Below, piece after piece: positions 32,980 through 40,834 of a stretch of DNA of 64,000 nt. The position numbers were made by a program, and so were the translations under genes. How positions within the stretch are numbered: the first letter of the stretch is position 1; the number at the start of each line of letters is the position of its first letter. The stretch covers positions 62,001 through 126,000 of the forward strand of contig CAZHHX010000002.1 in assembly GCA_964532465.1 (NCBI GenBank). Reading direction: 5' to 3'. A model generated the notes under the pieces. It was given only the letters and a program-made list of their open reading frames with translations, was not told where the DNA came from and ran no database searches. Source of the DNA: JAPLKB01 sp964532465. Its GTDB lineage: Bacteria; Desulfobacterota; Syntrophorhabdia; Syntrophorhabdales; Syntrophorhabdaceae.

Positions 32980-33960
32980 TTAATCTTCTGTTTTTTTCAA
33001 CAAGCCCCTTAATTCATCAATTCCCTGCCCTTTTAAAGCGCTGACACTGACTATTGTTTCACCTTTTTCTTTGAAATAATCATTCCATTTCTTTATCGCG
33101 GGCTTTGTTGAAAGATCAATTTTATTCAGCACCAGGATTCTTTTTTTATCCAATATTTCTTTGTTATAAGAACTCAACTCATCCAGCAGCGTTTCGTAAT
33201 CTTTGTCTGCTGATTCAGAGGACGCGTCCAACACTAAGAGAATTTTATTCGTTCTCTCAATATGTCTTAAGAATGTTAAACCCAGACCTTTGCCTTTTGA
33301 GGCATCTTTTATCAAACCGGGGATATCCGCGATAACAAAAGTATCGTCATCCTCCCGGAATACACCGAGAGAAGGGGTTAATGTGGTAAAAGGATAGTCC
33401 CCTATTAAGGGTTTCGCGTTTGTTAAACAGGATATAAGGGTTGATTTTCCTACATTCGGCAGACCGACGATCCCCACATCGGCCAGGAGCTTTAAAACAA
33501 GTTTCAGCTCCTTCTCTTCTCCTTCTGTCCCGTATTCAAATTCTACAGGCGCTCTGTGCGTGGAGGTCACAAAATGAGTATTGCCTCTGCCGCCTTTACC
33601 GCTCTTCGCAATGATATAATGCTTGTTGTCCTCTGTGATATCGCACAGCGGTGTTGAAGATGTTTTATCATATATAATGGTTCCAAGGGGTAGGTGGATA
33701 TATAAATCCTTCCCTTCCCTGCCCTTCTTATTTTTTCCGCTGCCGCTTTTCCCGTTTTCTGCTCGATAAATACGTTTATATTTGAAATCTAAAAGGCTTG
33801 ACAGTGCTTTACTGCCTACTACAACTACATCTCCCCCTTTTCCGCCGTCTCCCCCGTTCGGCCCTCCCCTGGGGACAAATTTCTCTCTTCTGAAACTTGC
33901 GCAGCCATGGCCGCCGTTGCCTGCTTTTATATATATATCTGCTTCATCAACAAATTTCAT
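32980..33960 (-). CDS. obgE: Obg family GTPase
   Basis: The 326-residue protein has the glycine-rich Obg fold (AGNGGHGCASFRREKFVPRG to about residue 155) and a G domain with GLPNVGKSTLI, DIPGLIKDASKGKGLG and NKIDLS. The C-terminal OCT domain found in some species is absent. It acts in 50S ribosome assembly. Its start overlaps the rpmA stop by four bases. Confidence 0.96.
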   Translation of the reverse strand: MKFVDEADIYIKAGNGGHGCASFRREKFVPRGGPNGGDGGKGGDVVVVGSKALSSLLDFKYKRIYRAENGKSGSGKNKKGREGKDLYIHLPLGTIIYDKTSSTPLCDITEDNKHYIIAKSGKGGRGNTHFVTSTHRAPVEFEYGTEGEEKELKLVLKLLADVGIVGLPNVGKSTLISCLTNAKPLIGDYPFTTLTPSLGVFREDDDTFVIADIPGLIKDASKGKGLGLTFLRHIERTNKILLVLDASSESADKDYETLLDELSSYNKEILDKKRILVLNKIDLSTKPAIKKWNDYFKEKGETIVSVSALKGQGIDELRGLLKKTED

Positions 33961-34211
33961 TCAACAAGGGCTATGCTCACCCTTTTTCTATTGCCCTTAG
34001 ACTCAAATGTTACAATTCCGTCTGCCAGAGCAAATAAGGTATAATCACGGCCCATGCCGACATTGGTTCCCGGGTGTATCTTTGTGCCGTGCTGTCTGAC
34101 TATTATATTGCCGGCCCTTGCACTCTGACCGCCATAGAGCTTTACGCCAAGCCTCTGGCCGTCACTGTCCCTTCCGTTCCTTGAACTTCCGCCTGCTTTC
34201 TTATGCGCCAT
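33957..34211 (-). CDS. rpmA: 50S ribosomal protein L27
   Basis: The 84-residue protein has the L27 pattern AHKKAGGSSRNGRDSDGQRL, and then KLYGGQ. It begins directly with MAHKK, without the N-terminal extension cleaved in Firmicutes. It overlaps rplU by 11 bases. Confidence 0.97.
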   Translation of the reverse strand: MAHKKAGGSSRNGRDSDGQRLGVKLYGGQSARAGNIIVRQHGTKIHPGTNVGMGRDYTLFALADGIVTFESKGNRKRVSIALVE

Positions 34212-34530
34212 GAGATGCCTCCGCGAATATCTTCTCTACGAGCAATTCCGTATAATGCTGGCGATGCCCGTTTTTCTTTTTGTAATCTTTCCTGCGTTTA
34301 AACTTGAACACTATTACCTTTCTCAATCTGCCGTGAGAAACAACCTTGCCCTGTATATATGCGCCGTCTATGTAGGGACTGCCGATGATAGTGCTGGTTC
34401 CGTCATTAAGGGCCAGAACTTCTTTTATCTGGATATCTTCCCCTTCAATGCCGGTGAACTTTTCCAGTTTTACCTTCTCTCCCTCAACTATCTTATACTG
34501 CTTGCCTCCATTTTCAATAATGGCATACAT
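34201..34530 (-). CDS. rplU: 50S ribosomal protein L21
   Basis: The 109-residue L21 starts MYAIIENGGKQYKI, with HGRLRKVIVFKFKRRKDYKK near its C-terminal third. ATG 34530 is preceded by AGGAG at about 8 bases; a TTG two codons earlier is less likely. It is the first gene of the rplU-rpmA-obgE run. Confidence 0.96.
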   Translation of the reverse strand: MYAIIENGGKQYKIVEGEKVKLEKFTGIEGEDIQIKEVLALNDGTSTIIGSPYIDGAYIQGKVVSHGRLRKVIVFKFKRRKDYKKKNGHRQHYTELLVEKIFAEASHGA

Positions 34531-34571
34531 TGTCAAACTCCTGAACCTTTTATTTTGAAAAAAAGCTACTT

Positions 34572-34600
34572 ATATTATGATGAATAAAGGTAAAAGTCAA
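34572..34600 (-). promoter_or_regulatory. Promoter of the rplU operon
   Basis: On the minus strand a -35 TTGACT (34600-34595) and a -10 TAATAT (34577-34572) stand 17 bases apart, 42 bases before the rplU start. It probably drives the genes down to the asmA-like gene. Confidence 0.65.
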
Positions 34601-34678
34601 TAGCGATTTAGACCCGGTATTTCCTGACTTTCTTCTATTCGTTGGTACAGGGTTGTCTGTTCATCAATCCGGTCATTT

Positions 34679-35491
34679 TTATGCCAAACATGTCACAGCC
34701 GGAAGAACCTTTGAATCCCCTTCTTCTGTATTCCTGGAGATAAAATCCAGGACAGTTCGGATGTAGTCTTCCGGTCGCTGTTCATAGGTATTGTGGCCGC
34801 ATTTCGGAAAAACAGCCAGTTCGCCCTTTTTGAGGTGGCGATAAAAGGCAACGGCCTGTTCCACATCAAAAATTGCGCTGCGGTCAGGATAAAGCGTCAG
34901 AGAAGGACATGCAACAAGCGGCAGGATAGGCCTCAGATCAAAATAGTCCTTGCCGTAAGCCCCGCCATACAAAGCGAATTGATTGTAATTAACTTCAGCC
35001 GCTTCCCCATGCCATTTAATCATCTTGGCTTTTATATAATCTTCCAGATATGCGAAACGTTTTTCAAATTTTATCGCGTTGAGTTCAGTCATGGGCACAT
35101 CACTGTAACACTGGGTACTCGCGGTAGTCAGGGTTTTTACCTCCCGCGGATACCTGATTGCATAGTCAATACCGACAACACCGCCTTCACATTGTCCTAC
35201 CAGATGGCATTCCCCGATGCCGAGTATGTCTTTTAATATCTTCAGCTCTTTAACGGATTCAGGCCGGTACAGGTCACTTTCATAAAATTGCTGAAAATTG
35301 TCTCCCCTTTCTGATCGGCCATATCCCCGGCGGTCGAACATGACCACCTTGTAGCCTTGGGCTGTAAAGGCCGGATAAATGGAATCCCAGATTCCGGTAC
35401 AGCCAAAGCCGTGGTGCATAAATATAACAGCTTCACCTTCACCGTGAACTTCGTAATAGATATTGAAGTTGTTTACTTTTTCAAATGGCAT
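34679..35491 (-). CDS. Alpha/beta hydrolase
   Basis: The 270-residue alpha/beta hydrolase fold protein has the oxyanion region MHHGFGCTG, FDRRGYGRSERG, a nucleophile elbow that reads GQCEGG (Cys in place of Ser in GxSxG), an acidic LTLYPDRSAIFD and a terminal histidine in PKCGHNTYE. A cysteine nucleophile occurs in dienelactone hydrolases, so the activity is plausible. Substrate is unknown. It overlaps the HDOD gene by 11 bases. Confidence 0.82.
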   Translation of the reverse strand: MPFEKVNNFNIYYEVHGEGEAVIFMHHGFGCTGIWDSIYPAFTAQGYKVVMFDRRGYGRSERGDNFQQFYESDLYRPESVKELKILKDILGIGECHLVGQCEGGVVGIDYAIRYPREVKTLTTASTQCYSDVPMTELNAIKFEKRFAYLEDYIKAKMIKWHGEAAEVNYNQFALYGGAYGKDYFDLRPILPLVACPSLTLYPDRSAIFDVEQAVAFYRHLKKGELAVFPKCGHNTYEQRPEDYIRTVLDFISRNTEEGDSKVLPAVTCLA

Positions 35492-36626
35492 CAGTTGTTG
35501 TGGCCTTTATATAGCTTTCTACAGTTAAACGTGTTTTTTCAATGTCTTTTACCAAAGATGGCGTTATCATTTCCGGTAATGCCTGACTCAAATGAAACAT
35601 ATTAAAATATTCCTCTTTTATGGCCAGGATAGAATCTCCCTGCCCTTTATATCCAAGAGCGTTAGTAATAAGGTCGGCTAAGCATATAACAAAACTTTCC
35701 TTCAGGCAAGTGTTGGGAATGCTCTCCGGCAATAAAAAACTGGGATAATGATGGTAGGCAATGCTCCGGATTACGCTCTCCGATAACTGCCATTTTTTTG
35801 CTATCAGACTTCCCAGTGTTGCGTGGTTAATACCGTATTGCTGTTCTTCCTGAATAACTCCCGGAAGGTCGGGTTTTGCTTCTCCCTTTATTTCAAGCAG
35901 ATGGTAGTAATATTTTCCGATGTCATGGAGAAGTCCTATGGAAGCAAAATCATACTCAGAAAATTGAAATATCTTTTTCGCGAGATAGCCGGCACAAATT
36001 GAAACAATTGCGGAATGCATCCAGATATTTACATATATCTCAGATTTTCCCTGTGATCCTGCGGGCATGGTTTTGTTTAAAGAATCCTCTAACATGAGGG
36101 CTCTCACGTTATTATACCCCAGCAGGGTTATCGCCCTGCCCAGAGATGTGATTTTATTGTTAAGCCCGAAGTATGCCGAATTGACTGTCTGGAGGATTCT
36201 GGCTGAGAAAACGGGGTTTGTTGAAACAATTGCTGAGATTTCTCCCGGGTTAGATTCGGGGTTCCTTAACAAATTCAACAGATTAGCATGGTCCGCTGGA
36301 ATTGGTTTAATGGAATTAATTTTTTCCTGTATCGTTTTTGAAAGCCCTTCATCCACATTCTCAACAGGAATCGGAGAAACGCCTTCTGCTATGGAAAAAT
36401 AGTTAATTTCCTTGAGAGAAGGGAATAACCCGTGCAGTACCTTATGCTGAACATCGGCGCTGTGAAGCTCTTTCGGCAATTTGTCACCGGCTTTGCCCTT
36501 TATTTTTCTGACCGCCTCTTTAGCGGAATCTTTACGCGCGTAAACCGGTGTATCACTTCTCCGGAAAAACAAATATATCAAAAGCAGAATAAGAATACCG
36601 GCTATTACAAGCAATGCGGCCTGCAT
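35481..36626 (-). CDS. Membrane-anchored HDOD-domain protein
   Basis: The 381-residue protein has an N-terminal helix (residues 3-22) and a soluble HDOD domain (about 95-310): PEISAIVSTNPVFSARILQTVN-like region, RAITLLGYNNVRAL, LLHDIGKYYYH, and HATLGSLIAKKW. HDOD domains are HD-like but usually lack phosphohydrolase activity and act in signalling. A role in stress or motility control is usual for the family. It is followed by the alpha/beta hydrolase gene, with overlap. Confidence 0.85.
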   Translation of the reverse strand: MQAALLVIAGILILLLIYLFFRRSDTPVYARKDSAKEAVRKIKGKAGDKLPKELHSADVQHKVLHGLFPSLKEINYFSIAEGVSPIPVENVDEGLSKTIQEKINSIKPIPADHANLLNLLRNPESNPGEISAIVSTNPVFSARILQTVNSAYFGLNNKITSLGRAITLLGYNNVRALMLEDSLNKTMPAGSQGKSEIYVNIWMHSAIVSICAGYLAKKIFQFSEYDFASIGLLHDIGKYYYHLLEIKGEAKPDLPGVIQEEQQYGINHATLGSLIAKKWQLSESVIRSIAYHHYPSFLLPESIPNTCLKESFVICLADLITNALGYKGQGDSILAIKEEYFNMFHLSQALPEMITPSLVKDIEKTRLTVESYIKATTTDAI

Positions 36627-36665
36627 ACTGCCCCCTTCTTTTTTTCCTCAAAGGTCCGTAGACTG

Positions 36666-37499
36666 TCAGGACTGATAATATCTTCTCGGATCAAATATGT
36701 CTCTTAAACCCTCTCCCAGGAGATTGTATCCCATTACCGTTAAAAATATGGCAAGCCCCGGATAAAGACTCAGCCACCAAGCTACTTCAATATTATCCTT
36801 TGCCTGTGTAAGGATATTTCCCCAGCTTGGCGTAGGCGGCTGAACACCGATACCCAAAAAACTCAGGGCTGATTCCGTAAGGATTGCCCCTCCTATACCC
36901 AGGGTTGCGACAACATAAATCGGCGACATTGCATTCGGCAGAACGTGCCGGAAAATAATCCTGACTTCCGATAATCCAAGGGTTTTGGCAGCCAGAATAA
37001 ATTCTTTATGCTTTATACTCAGTATTTCGGCTCTGATAAGCCGTGCTATGCCCATCCAGCCTGTAAGTCCGATGACAATCATAATGTTCCATATGCTCGG
37101 CTCAAGAAGAGCAATGACGGCAAGTATAAGGAAAAAGGTGGGGAAACACATCATGAGATCAACGAACCGCATTATTGTCTCGTCTATAATACCGCCGTAA
37201 TAGCCTGAAATAGCGCCTATGGCAATGCCTATCAGGACGGCTATGCCCACAGAAACAAATCCTACAATAAGGGAAATCCTGCTTCCATAAACCACCCTTG
37301 CGAAGACATCTCTCCCGAGCGTATCCGTTCCAAAGGGATGTGAAATGGAAGGTGACACAAGAACGTTTTTTAAATCAGGTTCATAGGGGTCATTAACTGA
37401 AATAAAAGGAGCAAAGAGAGCGCATAAAAACATAGGGATCAGTATAATCAGGCCAACCAGGGCCAGATTATGCCTGTATATCCGTCTCAGTAATTCCAT
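36666..37499 (-). CDS. DppC/OppC-type ABC transporter permease, without partners
   Basis: The 277-residue protein has six helices, the N-terminal segment HNLALVGLIIL, the DPPC signature NDPYEPD and the EAA loop AAKTLGLSEVRIIFRHVLPNA. Such permeases pair with a DppB-type subunit, two ATPases and a binding protein to import peptides or nickel. None of these is encoded on either side (neighbours are the HDOD and squalene-cyclase-like genes). It may have partners elsewhere or be a survivor of a lost operon. Confidence 0.9.
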   Translation of the reverse strand: MELLRRIYRHNLALVGLIILIPMFLCALFAPFISVNDPYEPDLKNVLVSPSISHPFGTDTLGRDVFARVVYGSRISLIVGFVSVGIAVLIGIAIGAISGYYGGIIDETIMRFVDLMMCFPTFFLILAVIALLEPSIWNIMIVIGLTGWMGIARLIRAEILSIKHKEFILAAKTLGLSEVRIIFRHVLPNAMSPIYVVATLGIGGAILTESALSFLGIGVQPPTPSWGNILTQAKDNIEVAWWLSLYPGLAIFLTVMGYNLLGEGLRDIFDPRRYYQS

Positions 37500-37576
37500 A
37501 TCAAGCCTCTCGCTTCACGGTCCACAGCTTTTTCTCTCCTGAATCCGAACCGGCAACGCCAAACGTTGAGTTCAAG

Positions 37577-38506
37577 TCACTTTGCTTCCGATAATGCCCA
37601 TGCGACAAAAGCAGTGGTCTGGGTATTTTTTTTCAATGTCTTGTTAAACTGAACCGGCGCGTTGCTTATATAAGCGCCGTCAGCCTGCTGGGCCTTTGCC
37701 AGATAATCACAGGCTTTCTGAACAACGTCTTTTTTGTCCGGTAACCCGCTTAGCGCCATGATCGCGTACGCGGTAGCCTCAGGGTCTTCCGGCGCGGGAG
37801 GAACAAAGGAAAAACCCCCTGAAGGTTTCCGGGTTTTCAGCAAATATTCTACACCATTTTTCACAGACGGCATTGACGGCGCAACACCGAAGACAAGAAG
37901 GGCTTTTATTGTCCAGGCAGTGCTCAGAGATAACGACGGCGCTCCTTTCGGCATACCGTAACCGCCGTCGGCGTTCTGGCAGTTTATCAACCAATCGATA
38001 GCCTGTCTTACCATAGGATCGTCCCTCTTGTATCCCGCTTCCTTTAACGCGCATAACACAACAGCAGTATAAATAGTCAGCGGAGCGCCTTCTTTTCCTA
38101 TCCTCTTAAACCCTCCGGATGTATCCTGTACTGCTTCTAAATACTCCGCGCCTTTTTTTATTGCTTCATCGCCTGTGTTTGTCTCCTTCAATGCAAGGAT
38201 TGTAAAGGCAGTATGCGCTGTATTGTTATTCCAGCTTCCATCCGGCTTCTGGTCTTTAAGGATAAAATTCACCCCTTTTTCGACTTTGTCCGGCGCGACC
38301 TTGTTCATGGCAAGCACCTTTACGGCCCAGCTTGTGGGCTCTGTCTCAAAGGGGAACTCCCCCTTCAGTCTTGACCATGCTCCGCTTTCATCCTGGACAG
38401 ACAAAATGTGAGCTATAGATTTATTAAGGGTATCCTTTACATCGGAAAAAACAACTATCGGCATTAAGAGAATTGAAAGTAAAACAAAAAAAGATAATTT
38501 CTTCAT
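37577..38506 (-). CDS. Exported prenyltransferase/squalene-cyclase-repeat protein
   Basis: The 309-residue protein has a signal peptide (residues 1-21). About six helical-pair repeats follow with the QW-like core QxxDGxW/G: QDESGAWSR, QKPDGSWNN, QDTSGGFKR, QNADGGYGMP, RKPSGGFSF and QQADGAYIS. Such alpha/alpha barrels occur in terpene cyclases, prenyltransferases and complement-like proteins. The DXDD catalytic motif of cyclases is not present, so it is probably a periplasmic binding or scaffold protein. Function is unknown. Confidence 0.75.
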   Translation of the reverse strand: MKKLSFFVLLSILLMPIVVFSDVKDTLNKSIAHILSVQDESGAWSRLKGEFPFETEPTSWAVKVLAMNKVAPDKVEKGVNFILKDQKPDGSWNNNTAHTAFTILALKETNTGDEAIKKGAEYLEAVQDTSGGFKRIGKEGAPLTIYTAVVLCALKEAGYKRDDPMVRQAIDWLINCQNADGGYGMPKGAPSLSLSTAWTIKALLVFGVAPSMPSVKNGVEYLLKTRKPSGGFSFVPPAPEDPEATAYAIMALSGLPDKKDVVQKACDYLAKAQQADGAYISNAPVQFNKTLKKNTQTTAFVAWALSEAK

Positions 38507-38570
38507 GGCCCTCTACCTCCCTGTTCCTCTTTTTTTCCTTTATACCATCATTAAATTTCTCTTGCAATGT

Positions 38571-39374
38571 TTAGTTCTTTGCACGGAGTAAAAGCAAGCC
38601 CGGTTTATCCGTCAGGTATTCTTTCAAATCCTGGTCAATGACCTTCCTCTTCGCCTCAAGAGAAGAGGCGTGACGTAAAAAAGTTTTTCCTTCTTTTTTA
38701 ATGATAATTCCCACATGGGAGACATCGAGACCCTTTTTTTCCGTGTAGATGCCCGCGTAATCCCCATTCTGCATCCTTGCCGCAACTGCCTGGTCAATTA
38801 ACCCGGTGGGGATGAAGAAGATTTCGCGTTCACGGGGGCTGATCCCTTCCAGAAAAAACGTGCCGTCTTCTTTAACATTCAGGCATTTACCGGATTTCTC
38901 TGTTTTTTGTCCCCCAACCTCTCTGCTGACATCTTCTATAAATTCCTTATTAAACTCGATCCAATCCGTAAAAAAATGGTTACGCCGCGCATAGGCAACG
39001 ATGCCGGATTGATACCGCACCTTCTTTAAATTATCCATAAACTCGCTGAAAGAACGCGACAGCCGCAGGGCCTCAACATAGTCAATAAAGGTAAAACAGT
39101 CGACTTCTTCCAGGTTGACAACAAGTTTCTCCGGGGTTTCAATCCCGCCGATTAATGTCGATTCTCTATAGCCGGTTCCAAGGAATCGGGCGGAGAGAAT
39201 CGCTATCCTTCCGCCGGCATCTGCAATATTGACAGCTTCGCCTATCAGGCAGTCAAGATCATTTTCAGACCATCTCCCCGGATTGATTATGCAGTTCTTT
39301 TCATTAAAGGGGGGCAATACGGTCATCTTTAACATGGTATTATTATGGTTGGCTGTTTTGCAATTGAAACTCAT
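38571..39374 (-). CDS. DUF1460 (amidase-like NlpC/P60-type) protein
   Basis: The 267-residue protein shows the DUF1460 pattern: NLEEVDCFTFIDYVEAL (likely catalytic Cys), YARRNHFFTDWIEFN, and a later VSHVGIIIKKEGKTFLRHAS with the candidate histidines. Relatives are N-acetylmuramoyl-L-alanine amidase-like cell-wall enzymes. I see no signal peptide. The start is uncertain (39374 or ATG 39332 region). It is transcribed separately from its neighbours, with a 64-base gap. Confidence 0.75.
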   Translation of the reverse strand: MSFNCKTANHNNTMLKMTVLPPFNEKNCIINPGRWSENDLDCLIGEAVNIADAGGRIAILSARFLGTGYRESTLIGGIETPEKLVVNLEEVDCFTFIDYVEALRLSRSFSEFMDNLKKVRYQSGIVAYARRNHFFTDWIEFNKEFIEDVSREVGGQKTEKSGKCLNVKEDGTFFLEGISPREREIFFIPTGLIDQAVAARMQNGDYAGIYTEKKGLDVSHVGIIIKKEGKTFLRHASSLEAKRKVIDQDLKEYLTDKPGLLLLRAKN

Positions 39375-39439
39375 GAAACGTCATCCTGAAGTCATGGCCT
39401 CCGGTAGAACCGGGTTTCTTATCTTCTTAAATAATTCAA

Positions 39440-40621
39440 TTACATGTCATTGCTGTCAGGTTTCGTATCTATATCAACGATCCTTGTGTTTCCCGCATAC
39501 TCACAGGTTGAATATGTTCTTAATTCCATCAGTTTTTTTGTTATTATGCCCATTTTTCGTACCTGATCTCTCATTATTTCAAGGGATTTATGCGTCCTTT
39601 CATCCACGCGTCCCATAGACAAAAGATCAATGCGGCCGCTGAGTACCTGAAGGGGCTGGTTCATTTCATGGCAGATTGTACCGGCCATCTCAAGAGCCGC
39701 GGAAAGCTTTTCGTTGTTCCTTTTTTCTTCTTCTGCCTTTTTGCGCTCAGTAATGTCTTCCACCGTGCCTTCATAATACAATATTTTCCCGGCAGCATCA
39801 CGGACAACCCGCCCGGCTCTTGAAGTCCAGATAATACTTCCGTCTTTTCTATACAACTTTGTTTCGAATGCCTGTGTCATGCCATTTTGTTCAATCGTTT
39901 CTTTGAAGAGTTTCCTGTCTTCAGGGTTAACATAATGTTGATTTGCAATATCGGTATAGGCCGCGATCATCTCCTCAGGAGAGGCAAAACCCATCATCCG
40001 GGCAAGTGCCGGATTCACGCTTAAGAAACGGCCTTCAGGAGTGCTCCGGTAGATGCCCTCCAGGGCATTCTCGTAGATGGATCGATAGCTGCGCTCACCT
40101 TCCTTCAGCGCTCTCTCAATTGTTTTTCCTTCAATGATTTTTCCCAATCTCTCTGCGATAGCATCAATGAGATGCCGTTCTTCTTTCAGAAAAGGGCCTT
40201 CATCAAATTCCATCTTTTCTTCAAGATAAAAGGCTTCTACAGTGCCGGTGCGGTTTCCCTGAACTATAATATTGGCGAACAGTCTAAAGGGAGTCTCTCT
40301 GAAATTATCTGTTCTGAATTCCTGCGTTCCATTGATGACACGGGCGCAGGCAATCTCCGGGTACTGGAATGCCGCGGGAATAAGATTGATAATTCCCTGA
40401 AGAATTTCTTCCAAAACACTGCCTGATTTCTCAATAACATCAGCAATGGAATAGAGGCAGGAAAGTTCCTTGGTGCGTTCACGCAAATCATGTTCCAGCT
40501 TGCGGAGTTTCTCTTGCAGCAGGTTGTGCTCAGTTTGTAACATTTCCAATTCAGTAATTCCCCGGCGTGTCGCTGCCAGATCATCAATGAGTTGGCTTTT
40601 CGTCTTTTTCTCGTCTTTCAT
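39440..40621 (-). CDS. GAF-PAS protein with histidine-kinase dimerisation domain but no ATPase domain
   Basis: The 393-residue protein has an N-terminal coiled coil (residues 15-55), a GAF-like domain (about 60-180), a PAS domain with PAC (about 190-320; DGSIIWTSRAGRVV) and a HisKA box AGTICHEMNQPLQVL near residue 335. The chain ends about 55 residues later, where a HATPase_c domain of about 110 residues would normally follow. It cannot autophosphorylate alone. It may be phosphorylated in trans, or be a truncated kinase. A GTG at 40636 could add five residues. Confidence 0.8.
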   Translation of the reverse strand: MKDEKKTKSQLIDDLAATRRGITELEMLQTEHNLLQEKLRKLEHDLRERTKELSCLYSIADVIEKSGSVLEEILQGIINLIPAAFQYPEIACARVINGTQEFRTDNFRETPFRLFANIIVQGNRTGTVEAFYLEEKMEFDEGPFLKEERHLIDAIAERLGKIIEGKTIERALKEGERSYRSIYENALEGIYRSTPEGRFLSVNPALARMMGFASPEEMIAAYTDIANQHYVNPEDRKLFKETIEQNGMTQAFETKLYRKDGSIIWTSRAGRVVRDAAGKILYYEGTVEDITERKKAEEEKRNNEKLSAALEMAGTICHEMNQPLQVLSGRIDLLSMGRVDERTHKSLEIMRDQVRKMGIITKKLMELRTYSTCEYAGNTRIVDIDTKPDSNDM

Positions 40622-40652
40622 GTTGGTTATTCCCACATCAACCTGCCGAGTA

Positions 40653-40777
40653 ATACCAAGTTGCCTTCATTCACATACCTTCGTTGTCTCCTCGTCGCAC
40701 TCCTCGACGTACTATAACGTACGCCTGCGTCGGCTCCTCATCGACGCCTCGGTCTGCTTTTGAATGCAACTTGGTAT
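40653..40777. repeat. Inverted-repeat element with ATACCAAGTTGC ends (MITE- or REP-like)
   Basis: ATACCAAGTTGC (40653-40664) and its exact reverse complement GCAACTTGGTAT (40766-40777) bound a 125-base segment. Inner parts can also pair, for example ACGTAC...GTACG in the centre and the TCGTCG/CGACGC-rich arms. The same 12-base end is found at 3138-3149. It lies between two genes of the same orientation and probably forms a strong RNA hairpin. No coding content is seen. Confidence 0.75.
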
Positions 40778-40834
40778 ATCAGTATAAATATACACCGTTA
40801 CAAAACATTTTACATCGAAGAACTGCAAAGAAAG

